Shown one piece after another: positions 50,532-57,972 of a stretch of 64,000 nt of DNA. The stretch is from Micromonospora sp. CB01531 (GTDB taxonomy: Bacteria > Actinomycetota > Actinomycetes > Mycobacteriales > Micromonosporaceae): assembly GCF_001905095.1 (NCBI RefSeq), contig NZ_LWLS01000105.1:186001-250000 (forward strand), given 5' to 3'. The position numbers and the translations under genes are program-made. The first letter of the stretch is position 1; each line of letters starts with the position of its first letter. The notes beneath the pieces are model-generated. The model was not told the DNA's origin, did no database searches, and was given only the letters and a program-made list of their open reading frames with translations.

Positions 50532-51500
50532 TCAGTGGCGGGTGTGCGCGATGTCGCCGGCGCTGCGGCGTGGTGTCGTTGCCCAGGACGGGAGCCAGAC
50601 CGCCCCGGGGAGCGGTGCCAGGCTTGCGAAGTGGTTGATGACCGCCCGAAGTCCCGGGTGCGGAGTCGTTCTGGGCAACATGAGGGAGAGCGGGTAGGCG
50701 AGCGTCGGGTTCACGATCGGGATGCGGCGTAGGTCGTAACTTGCCGGCCAGATGTACCGGTCGCGCGCGCCGACGAGGGTGGCCACGTCGGCGGAGTCCA
50801 CGAGGGCGTCGAGGAGTACCTCGTTACCGAAGTTCGGGCCCGCCGCGTCGATGCGGAGGTCGAAGGCGGTGGCGAGCTGATCGTAGAACTCCGCCCATTC
50901 GCTCCGGGGCACGATACCCGGCACCCAGATCCGAAGCTTGCGCAGCTGGGGTGGTGTCACTGTTCGCGCGGAGGCAAGCGGATGCCTGGGGCCGACGAGG
51001 AGTTCCAGCGGGGAGTCGAAGGCGTGGATCATTTGTACGTCGCGCGGCAGCGTGGCCGGATCGGTGACGGTGCGGAACGAGGCGTCGACATCGCCTGCCT
51101 GGACGGCGGCGGCCGCCACGTGCGGGTCGTTGACCCTGAGGGTCACCACGTCGAGGTCAGTTTCGGGATGCGACCGCCAATAGTCGTGCAGAACGACGGC
51201 CTGCGCGCTTCGCAGGCCTAGCACGTCGATCCGAAGGGCCCGCGAACCCGGCCTGACCGCGGTGACGGCGCGATCAACACCCGCGACGATGCTCCGCGCG
51301 TGTGGGAGGAATGCCTGGCCGTCGAGCGTCAGTTCGACCCCTCGGGCGGTACGGATGAACAGGCGGACCTCCAGCTCGCGCTCCAGGGCGGCGACCCGCT
51401 TCGAGACCGCCTGCTGGGTCACGCCCAGCTCGTCGGCCGCGTGTTGCAACTGCCCGAACTCGGCCGCTCGGACGAACGATCGCACTGCCTCGGTATCCAT
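50532..51500 (-). CDS. LysR-family transcriptional regulator
   Basis: A 322-residue LysR regulator: HTH (FVRAAEFGQLQHAADELGVT, QQAVSKRVAALERELEVRLF) and a periplasmic-binding-like effector domain. ATG at 51500. Divergent from the MFS transporter at 51623, with a short inverted repeat 20 bases upstream of its start. It probably controls the transporter and itself; effector unknown. Confidence 0.9.
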   Translation of the reverse strand: MDTEAVRSFVRAAEFGQLQHAADELGVTQQAVSKRVAALERELEVRLFIRTARGVELTLDGQAFLPHARSIVAGVDRAVTAVRPGSRALRIDVLGLRSAQAVVLHDYWRSHPETDLDVVTLRVNDPHVAAAAVQAGDVDASFRTVTDPATLPRDVQMIHAFDSPLELLVGPRHPLASARTVTPPQLRKLRIWVPGIVPRSEWAEFYDQLATAFDLRIDAAGPNFGNEVLLDALVDSADVATLVGARDRYIWPASYDLRRIPIVNPTLAYPLSLMLPRTTPHPGLRAVINHFASLAPLPGAVWLPSWATTPRRSAGDIAHTRH

Positions 51501-51520
51501 CGGTCCAGCTTATGCCCGCC

Positions 51521-51533
51521 CAACTGATAGTTG
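51521..51533. promoter_or_regulatory. Inverted repeat in the LysR-MFS intergenic region
   Basis: CAACT-gat-AGTTG, five-base arms, between the divergent genes. Short, but located as expected for a LysR recognition site. Confidence 0.5.
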
Positions 51534-51622
51534 TGGCTCGCCGAACGACGGTTGTTTGATCCCGCTCTCCGGTAGCCGATGTGATTCCGGGACCCAAACA
51601 TCGGTTGTTGCGGGGGAGTCGT

Positions 51623-52867
51623 GTGCACCTGAAACTGGGGTCGAGTTTCGGCTGGCTCTGGTCGGCCTACGCGGTCAGCACGTACGGCACGTGGATCGCA
51701 TTCGGAGCGTTCCCGCTCATCGCGGTTCGAGTGCTGCACTCGTCGGCATCCGCGGTTTCGCTTCTGGAGGCAGCCGGGCTTGCCGTCGCGGCGATCGTTG
51801 CGGTCCCGCTCGGGCCGTGGGTCGAGCGTCGGTCCAAGCGTCCGGTCATGATCGCGATGGACCTGGCTAGGTTCCTCGCGATGGCGAGTGTTCCGGTCGC
51901 GTACTTCCTCGGCGTGCTGTCCTACGGCCAACTGCTGGTCGTCTCGGTCATTTCCGGAGCCGCAGCCATCGCCTTCACCGCCGCCTCCGGCGCGTACCTG
52001 AAATACCTCGTCCGCGGTGACCATCTCCTTACCGCGAACGGGAGATTCGAGGGCACGAGCTGGGTGGCGACCGCGGCCGGACCGCCCCTCGGCGGCGCGC
52101 TCGTCGGGCTGCTCGGCCCGGTCATCACCATCATGGTCGACGCCCTCAGCTACCTGCTATCCGCGCTCGGGGTCCTCCGCATCCGCGGCGGCGACGTCGC
52201 GGCACCCCGCGACCCGGCCGCGTTGCGCGGAGCCGACCTTCTTGGTGGCTGGCGGTTCATCCTCCACGACCGCGCACTACGGTGCCTGTTCCTCAACTCG
52301 ATCCTGGTCGGCGGCCTGATCATGGCCACCGTTCCGCTCCTGGCCGTCCTGCTGCTGGGCGAATACCACTTCCCGGCCTGGCAATACGGTCTCGCCTTCG
52401 GCATCCCGGCACTCGGCGGCTTCGTGGGCGCCCGTCTCTCCGCACGCCTGGTGAAGCGTTACGGCCGGCACCGGGTCATGACCGTCTCGGGCTGGCTGCG
52501 ATCGTTCTTCCCGCTCGGTCTCGCGTTCGTCCATCCCGGCATCACCGGACTCCTCACCGTGATCATCGTCGAGGGCCTGCTGATCACATGCATGGGCATC
52601 TTCAACCCGATCTACGCCACAGAACGCCTGCAACGGACTCCCGCGGATCATGCCGCCCAGGTCCTCAGCGCATGGAGTGTCAGCAGCAAACTCGTGCAGG
52701 CCACCCTCATGGTGATCTGGGGCATCCTCGCCAGACTCACGAGCCCCCTCGCGGCGATCACCATTTCCGGCGTTCTCCTGCTCGCCACCCCACTCTTGCT
52801 GCCCAAACGAGCGCACTTGTGCCACCTCGAACCTGCCCTGCCGGCCGAAGACGTCCTGGCCGCATGA
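51623..52867 (+). CDS. MFS transporter (MFS_3 / EntS-like)
   Basis: A 414-residue 12-helix major facilitator of the MFS_3 group (EntS-like exporters). Seen: WLWSAYAVSTYGTWIAFGA (helix 1), motif A-like LGPWVERRSKRPVMIA, and a second-half counterpart ARLVKRYGRHRVMTVSG. GTG at 51623 has GGGGGAG upstream; a further in-frame GTG at 51581 is possible. Substrate unknown; these proteins export siderophores or antibiotics. Regulated probably by the divergent LysR protein. Confidence 0.88.
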   Translation: MHLKLGSSFGWLWSAYAVSTYGTWIAFGAFPLIAVRVLHSSASAVSLLEAAGLAVAAIVAVPLGPWVERRSKRPVMIAMDLARFLAMASVPVAYFLGVLSYGQLLVVSVISGAAAIAFTAASGAYLKYLVRGDHLLTANGRFEGTSWVATAAGPPLGGALVGLLGPVITIMVDALSYLLSALGVLRIRGGDVAAPRDPAALRGADLLGGWRFILHDRALRCLFLNSILVGGLIMATVPLLAVLLLGEYHFPAWQYGLAFGIPALGGFVGARLSARLVKRYGRHRVMTVSGWLRSFFPLGLAFVHPGITGLLTVIIVEGLLITCMGIFNPIYATERLQRTPADHAAQVLSAWSVSSKLVQATLMVIWGILARLTSPLAAITISGVLLLATPLLLPKRAHLCHLEPALPAEDVLAA

Positions 52868-52937
52868 CTCACCGCAATGCCCGTTCACCTTGGAAGGGCG
52901 CCGCAGGCTCATCGAGCACGCCAGGACCTGGGTGACC

Positions 52938-53327
52938 TCACTCCAGATCCTGTTCGGGCGCGAGAATGCGGTCCGCCACATCTGCTGTATCAACTGTGCC
53001 ATCGGGGTCAACGCTGATGGGAGTAGCTCGACCATCAGAATGGATAAGCCAGGCGAGGACCGCCTCAGTTAGCGGCGTGCCGTCGTACCCGTCGTTCCAG
53101 TGGGCACGCCATCCACCCCCAGGTATGACGCCCACAACACGCTCTCCACGTTCCAAATGGGAGAAGTCCGGCCAGTCGGTGACGGGTCGGAGCGCACCAC
53201 GTTGAGGATCCACGACAAGCGCCACCCCAGTAGCCGGATCCCACGCCTCCACTGGTCGCATGCGTCCGCTCTCGGTCTCCGTCCCGCTAAAGATCGCCGT
53301 CCAACCAGTCGCACTGAAGTACCGCAT
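52938..53327 (-). CDS. Hypothetical protein
   Basis: A 129-residue soluble protein I do not recognise. It begins MRYFSATGWTAIFSG; the centre reads AWDPATGVALVVDPQRGALR and VVGVIPGGGWRAHW, and the end is acidic (TVDTADVADRILAPEQDLE). No signal peptide or membrane helix. Coding character is good (no stop, proper third-position GC). Stands alone between the MFS and hydrolase genes; the immunity-protein-like size is noted, but no toxin is adjacent. Confidence 0.6.
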   Translation of the reverse strand: MRYFSATGWTAIFSGTETESGRMRPVEAWDPATGVALVVDPQRGALRPVTDWPDFSHLERGERVVGVIPGGGWRAHWNDGYDGTPLTEAVLAWLIHSDGRATPISVDPDGTVDTADVADRILAPEQDLE

Positions 53328-53443
53328 TGATCAAGTTTCGCACCGGCAGTTACCCAGCTCACACCGGGCGCGTGAACATCGGTGGCCTTGGCGAGAAACG
53401 GGTCACCGGTACGCGACGCTGCCGACGGGCGGATGATGGGGCG

Positions 53444-54115
53444 TCACCGATCCAGTGCGGCGGTCAATGCCTCGGGCTGGCTGAGCGCCACCAGATGGCC
53501 GCCGGGCAGGGTCTTGGGCGTGACGCCAAGGCGATGCTGGGCTGTCCGGATCTGGAACTCGACCGGGAACAGTCGGTCCTCGCGGCTGCTCAGCACCTCG
53601 GTTGGTACGTCGGGCCACGCGCCCAGCGGCCAGGGCTGCTCGAAAGGCGCTCCGGACTGCGGTGACTCGCCCGCCATGGCCTCCTTGGTGATGTCCTCTG
53701 GTACGTCGTGGAAGAAGTAGACCAGCGGATCGAACGGCTCGTCCGGGGAACGGCCCTCGCGCACGTCGCACTCACGACGCGCCTGGTCCTGGCCGGTGTT
53801 GGTCCACCAATCCTGGCCGGTCTCGCCAGGCGCCGGGATCATCGCGTTGACCAGGACCAGCCGTGAGACCGGCAGCCGGCCACAGACCAGCGGTGCGGTC
53901 AGGCCGCCCATCGACTGGGCCACCACCACCAGGCCTCTCCGTTGACCTGCCGCGTCCACCACCGTGTCTGCATAATCCTGCAGCCCCGCGCTGTCGTCTC
54001 CGGCTGGCAGGTCGACGGCGATCGCCTCGTGGCCGCGCTGATGCAGGTGGGGAATCAGCCGGTGCCAGTACCAGGCGTCGCCGCCGGCACCAGGGATCAG
54101 TATGTAGGTCGCCAC
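53444..54115 (-). CDS. Alpha/beta hydrolase (RBBP9/EstC-like)
   Basis: A 223-residue small alpha/beta hydrolase: N-terminal YILIPGAGGDAWYWHRLIPH, nucleophile elbow VVAQSMGGLTAP with Ser68, late acid in SSREDRLFP and His in LPGGHLVALSQPE. It resembles salicylate-esterase-like family members. GTG at 54115. Divergent from the HxlR regulator with only 46 bases between; an inverted repeat in that gap suggests that HxlR controls it. Confidence 0.86.
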   Translation of the reverse strand: MATYILIPGAGGDAWYWHRLIPHLHQRGHEAIAVDLPAGDDSAGLQDYADTVVDAAGQRRGLVVVAQSMGGLTAPLVCGRLPVSRLVLVNAMIPAPGETGQDWWTNTGQDQARRECDVREGRSPDEPFDPLVYFFHDVPEDITKEAMAGESPQSGAPFEQPWPLGAWPDVPTEVLSSREDRLFPVEFQIRTAQHRLGVTPKTLPGGHLVALSQPEALTAALDR

Positions 54116-54143
54116 GGTGCGAATTTAGCACCGCGTAGTGTGA

Positions 54144-54156
54144 TAGCGATACGCTA
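54144..54156. promoter_or_regulatory. Inverted repeat between hydrolase and HxlR genes
   Basis: TAGCG-ata-CGCTA, perfect five-base arms, six bases before the HxlR start and 29 bases from the hydrolase start. Likely the HxlR operator serving both promoters. Confidence 0.55.
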
Positions 54157-54161
54157 AGCCG

Positions 54162-54812
54162 GTGGCGCGAGCATATGACGATCCCTGCGGCCTGGCCCGG
54201 GCACTCAACCTCGTCGGCGACCGGTGGGCGTTGTTAGTCGTCCGTGAGTTGCTGCTCGGGCCAAAGCGCTTCACCGACCTTCGGCGCGGCCTGCCCGGCG
54301 CCAGCCAGAGCATGCTCACCTCCCGACTCGTGGAGCTGGAGGAGGCGCAGGTAATACGCCGGCGGCGGCTCGGTCCACCCACGAGCGCTTCGGCCTACGA
54401 GCTGACCGAATGGGGACGGGACCTCGAGCCCGCTCTGCTGCAGCTGGCCAGGTGGGGCAGTCGGAGCGCGCTGGTTTCGTCAGCAGAGCTGAGTGTTGAC
54501 GCGCTGGCCCTCGCGCTGAAGACCACCTTCGACCCGGCCGCGGCGCGCGACTTTAGCGTGCGGTGTCAGCTTCGTCTCGACGGCGACATCCTGCTCGTCA
54601 CTGTCGACAACGGACGGCTCGATCTGACGCGGGCTGACGGTGCCGATCCCGAGCTGGTGATCGTAACCAGTGTCACGGTGTTCCGCTCGCTCACTTTCGG
54701 CGGCACCCCACTGCATGCCGCTGACGTCACGATCCGAGGTGACGGCGAAGTCGCCGTCCGCCTGCTCCGGCTGTTCAAACGCCCGGCACCGTTCGCCGGC
54801 TCACAGGGCTAG
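54162..54812 (+). CDS. HxlR-family regulator with SCP2-like C-terminal domain
   Basis: A 216-residue protein: HxlR winged helix at 1-100 (LVGDRWALLVVRELLLGPKR, FTDLRRGLPGASQSMLTSRL) and a C-terminal about 100-residue domain (VRCQLRLDGDILLVTVDNGR, VFRSLTFGG) similar to the sterol-carrier-like domain in other actinobacterial HxlR proteins. GTG at 54162. Divergent from the hydrolase gene; probably its regulator. Confidence 0.85.
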   Translation: MARAYDDPCGLARALNLVGDRWALLVVRELLLGPKRFTDLRRGLPGASQSMLTSRLVELEEAQVIRRRRLGPPTSASAYELTEWGRDLEPALLQLARWGSRSALVSSAELSVDALALALKTTFDPAAARDFSVRCQLRLDGDILLVTVDNGRLDLTRADGADPELVIVTSVTVFRSLTFGGTPLHAADVTIRGDGEVAVRLLRLFKRPAPFAGSQG

Positions 54813-54932
54813 CGAACTCCAGCACACCCACTCATGGCGCGATCTGCGTGCGCCCGGTGACGAGGCTGGCAGGTGGCTGCCGAAGCTCGGACGTTCGCGG
54901 CGCCCATCCGAGGAGTCCGGGTGGTGCGTGCT

Positions 54933-55238
54933 CTAGCGCGGAGCGCGGCGGTCTGCGACGGCGTACGAGGCGGCTGCGGTGAGTGCCGAGACGGCCAGTA
55001 CGGCGGGCCAGGCACCGATGCGCTTGGCCAGCGGGTGCGACAGGCCGAACGCCCCGAGGTAGGCCGCGACCAGACCCGCGGTCACGGCCGGGCTCGTCCG
55101 CCGGGCCCACTCGCGTCCCGCCAGCACACCGCCGGCCGCAAGGACCACGCCGCCGAGGGGACGGTTACCGGTCCGGCGGGCGAGCTGCCATCCGCCGATA
55201 AGGGAGCCCGCGGTGGTCGCTGCGGTTGGGAGGCGCAT
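54933..55238 (-). CDS. Small membrane protein
   Basis: A 101-residue protein with three hydrophobic segments (LGGVVLAAGGVLAGREWA; AVTAGLVAAYLGAFGLSHPL; AWPAVLAVSALTAAASYAVA). I recognise no family with certainty; similar small proteins are common in actinomycetes. It is divergent from the ABC transporter operon starting at 55371 and may share its promoter region. Confidence 0.65.
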   Translation of the reverse strand: MRLPTAATTAGSLIGGWQLARRTGNRPLGGVVLAAGGVLAGREWARRTSPAVTAGLVAAYLGAFGLSHPLAKRIGAWPAVLAVSALTAAASYAVADRRAPR

Positions 55239-55308
55239 TCCACGACCGTACCCCGGCGCCGGCGGTGTGCGCCTGGGATCAGGCGACGAGCCGATGAACG
55301 GCCGATCA

Positions 55309-55349
55309 TGTCAGCGGCCGTGTCAGGGTCGTGTCAGGTGGGTGGCAGG
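55309..55349 (+). promoter_or_regulatory. SARP-type direct-repeat array in the ABC operon promoter
   Basis: Four heptamers on one strand: TGTCAGC (55309), TGTCAGG (55321), TGTCAGG (55332), TGGCAGG (55343). Periods are 12, 11 and 11 bases, so they face one side of the helix. SARP activators bind heptamer direct repeats with 11-base period just upstream of -10. A SARP-family gene lies at 57942-61076. No Shine-Dalgarno is seen before the ATG 22 bases later, so the mRNA may be leaderless. Confidence 0.7.
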
Positions 55350-55370
55350 CCCGGTGCCGATGGTGGTCGC

Positions 55371-56315
55371 ATGACGAGTTCAGCGATTGCGGCTTCAGGG
55401 CTGCGGAAGGCGTACAAGGGCAAGATCGTTCTTGACGGCATCGACCTCGATGTTGCCGCGGGCACGATCTTCTCCCTGCTTGGCCCAAACGGGGCGGGCA
55501 AGACGACGACGGTAAACGTGCTGACCACGTTGATGAAGGCCGACGGCGGCACGGTACGCGTTGCCGGGCATGACGTGGCGACCGAGACCAAGGCCGTCCG
55601 CGCGGCCATCGGGGTCACCGGTCAGTTCGCCGCGGTGGACGATCTCCTGACGGGCCAGGAGAACCTCCAGTTGATGGCGGATCTCAAGCGTCTGCGCCCG
55701 GGCGAGAGCAAGCGGGTGGTCGCCGACCTGCTGGAGCGGTTCGACCTGACGGAGTCGGCGCAGAAGATGGCGGCCACCTATTCCGGGGGTATGCGCCGGA
55801 AGCTGGATCTGGCGATGACCCTGGTCGGCCAGCCCAGGATCATTTTCCTCGACGAGCCGACGACGGGTTTGGATCCGCGTAGCCGTCGGACGATGTGGGA
55901 CATCATCCGTCAGCTGGTGGCCGAGGGCGTCACCATCTTCCTGACCACCCAGTATCTGGAGGAAGCCGATCGGCTCGCCGACCGGATCGCGGTGCTCGAT
56001 CAGGGCAAGCTGGTCGCCCAGGGCACTCCCGCCGAGCTCAAGCGCCAGATCCCCGGCAGTCATGTCCGGCTCCGGTTCGCGGACGACCTCGAACTCGCCT
56101 CCGCGGTGCGGGTCCTGACCGACTCCGCGCGGGACGCCGAGGACGATCTGGTCCTGCGGGTTCCCAGCGACGGTGGGGCGAAATCGGTTCGCGCCCTGTT
56201 GGCACAACTCGACGCACATTCGATCGAGGTCGAGGAATTCTCGGTGCACACGCCGGACCTCGACGACGTCTTCCTTGCCCTGACCGGCCGTACTCGCGCG
56301 AAGGTGAACGCATAA
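55371..56315 (+). CDS. ABC transporter ATPase (DrrA family)
   Basis: A 314-residue ATPase of the DrrA/daunorubicin-resistance family: Walker A GPNGAGKTTTV, signature YSGGMRRKLDLAMTL, Walker B IIFLDEPTTGLD, switch region TTQYLEEADRLADRI and the DrrA C-terminal domain (VEEFSVHTPDLDDVFLALTG). ATG at 55371; TTG/GTG alternatives were not needed. It pairs with the permease that starts at its stop (TAATG). Family members export antibiotics such as anthracyclines and give self-resistance. Confidence 0.92.
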   Translation: MTSSAIAASGLRKAYKGKIVLDGIDLDVAAGTIFSLLGPNGAGKTTTVNVLTTLMKADGGTVRVAGHDVATETKAVRAAIGVTGQFAAVDDLLTGQENLQLMADLKRLRPGESKRVVADLLERFDLTESAQKMAATYSGGMRRKLDLAMTLVGQPRIIFLDEPTTGLDPRSRRTMWDIIRQLVAEGVTIFLTTQYLEEADRLADRIAVLDQGKLVAQGTPAELKRQIPGSHVRLRFADDLELASAVRVLTDSARDAEDDLVLRVPSDGGAKSVRALLAQLDAHSIEVEEFSVHTPDLDDVFLALTGRTRAKVNA

Positions 56316-57055
56316 TGAGCAACGCGACGACCATGCTGGGTCGCAACTTCAAGCACACGCTCCGGAACCCGGTCGCGGTGTTCAACGCGGTCCTGTTCCC
56401 GATCGTGATCCTGCTGATGTTCGTGTACGTGATCGGCGGCGCTTTCGACATCGGCGGCAACTACATCGACTACGCGACGCCGGGCATGGTCGTGTTGACG
56501 ATCTGCTACGGGTTGAGCGCGACCGCGTTGGCCGTGAACTCCGACATGACGAAGGGGATCATCAATCGGTTCAAGGTGATGGATATCTCCCGCAGTGCCG
56601 TACTGAGCGCTCATGTCGCCGCCAGCATGCTCCGCAGTCTGATCGCCATCGCGGCCATCATCGGAGTGGCGTACGCGGTGGGATTCCGACCGGCGGCGAG
56701 CTTCCTCGAATGGCTCGGCGCGATCGGCCTCATCGTGTTGGTCTCCTTCGCGACCAACTGGATCACCGTCGCCCTGGGACTGGCGGCGAAAACCCCGGAA
56801 TCGGCGGGACTGATCTCCGTGCCGCTGGTCATGCTGCCGTTCCTGAGCAGTGCGATCGTGCCGGCCGGAACCATGGGCGCGGGGGTGCGGCAGTTCGCGG
56901 AGTACCAGCCCTTCACCCCGATCATCGAGGCACTGCGCGGGCTGCTGACCGGTGAACCTGCTGGAAGCAAGGTGGTCATCGCCGTCGTCTGGTGCGTCGG
57001 GATCGCCCTGGTCGGATATGTGTGGTCGCTGTCCACCTTCAAGAAGCGGGCGTGA
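56315..57055 (+). CDS. ABC-2 type permease (DrrB family)
   Basis: A 246-residue six-helix ABC-2 permease: NFKHTLRNPVAVFNAVLFPI at the N-terminus, DYATPGMVVLTICYGLSAT, FKVMDISRSAVLSAHVAASM in the coupling region, and a conserved FVSSAFVP-like LPFLSSAIVPAGTM. Partner of the DrrA-type ATPase. The DUF4097 gene follows after 56 bases, likely in the same transcript. Confidence 0.9.
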   Translation: MSNATTMLGRNFKHTLRNPVAVFNAVLFPIVILLMFVYVIGGAFDIGGNYIDYATPGMVVLTICYGLSATALAVNSDMTKGIINRFKVMDISRSAVLSAHVAASMLRSLIAIAAIIGVAYAVGFRPAASFLEWLGAIGLIVLVSFATNWITVALGLAAKTPESAGLISVPLVMLPFLSSAIVPAGTMGAGVRQFAEYQPFTPIIEALRGLLTGEPAGSKVVIAVVWCVGIALVGYVWSLSTFKKRA

Positions 57056-57111
57056 CCAACCGGGGCGGGCACACCAACAAATCACGTACCAGGCAAGAGG
57101 GAGAAGTTGCC

Positions 57112-57972
57112 ATGCCTACATTCGCCACCCCCGGGCCCATCGCCGCCACCGTGGAAGTCGCCGGTGCTCAGGTGCGGGTCACCGCGAGCGACCGCACCGA
57201 CACCGCGGTGCTGGTCGAACCCATCAACGAGGCGAGCCGGTCCGACGTCAAGGTGGCAGAGAAGACCAAGGTCGAATTCGCCGGCGGTCAACTCTCGGTC
57301 AAGACGACCGTCCCCGGGCACAAGAACAGGTCGGTCGCCATCACGATCGAGCTGCCCACCGGCTCCAGTTTCGCCGCCTACCTGGCGCACTCCGAGGTTC
57401 ATGCCGACGGCTCGTTCGGCGGGTGCGAGCTGCACGTGGCATCGGGCCGGGTCCAGGTGGACCGCATCGACACGCTGCGGGCGAACATCGCGTCCGGTGA
57501 GGTCGCGATCGGCCACATCGCAGGGCGCGCCGACATCGAGGGCGGGGCGTTCGCGATCCGGATCGGCGAGGTCGAGGGCGCGGTGCGGCTCTCGAACTCC
57601 GGCGGGCAGGCCTGGATCGGCCACGCCTCGGCCGACCTCGATCTCAGCAGCGCCAGCTGCGACTTCGACATCGACCGCGCCGACGGCAGCATCGCCGCCA
57701 TGACAGCCAGCGGTGCCATCCGGATCGGGCGGATGACACACGGTCCGGCGAAGCTGACAAACGGCTCGGGAAACATCGAGGTCGGCATCAGCGAGGGCAC
57801 CGCCGCCTACCTCGACGTCAACAGCGAGCGAGGATCGGTGCGCGACGCCGTTTCCGTGCTGGGAAACCCTGGCCCGGCGGGCACCAGGGTCTCGGTCCAC
57901 GCCCGCACGCGGCACGGCGACATCGTCATTCGACGCGCAGGTCAGAAGGCGAGCGTGGTCTCGACCAGCTGA
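57112..57972 (+). CDS. DUF4097-family beta-helix protein
   Basis: A 286-residue protein of the DUF4097/DUF4098 type, built of short repeats reading like a right-handed beta-helix (VDRIDTLRANIASGEVAIGH, AGRADIEGGAFAIRIGEV, GAVRLSNSGGQAWIGHASAD). No signal peptide. Function of the family is unknown; it often accompanies DrrAB-like transporters in actinomycetes. ATG follows GAGGGAGAAG. The last 31 bases overlap the convergent SARP regulator gene. Confidence 0.83.
   Translation: MPTFATPGPIAATVEVAGAQVRVTASDRTDTAVLVEPINEASRSDVKVAEKTKVEFAGGQLSVKTTVPGHKNRSVAITIELPTGSSFAAYLAHSEVHADGSFGGCELHVASGRVQVDRIDTLRANIASGEVAIGHIAGRADIEGGAFAIRIGEVEGAVRLSNSGGQAWIGHASADLDLSSASCDFDIDRADGSIAAMTASGAIRIGRMTHGPAKLTNGSGNIEVGISEGTAAYLDVNSERGSVRDAVSVLGNPGPAGTRVSVHARTRHGDIVIRRAGQKASVVSTS

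Noticed and set aside
55261-55350. The TGTCAG repeats as a CRISPR-like or simple repeat
   Set aside because: Units are only seven bases at helical period and lie just upstream of a gene, which fits a regulator site and not a CRISPR array.
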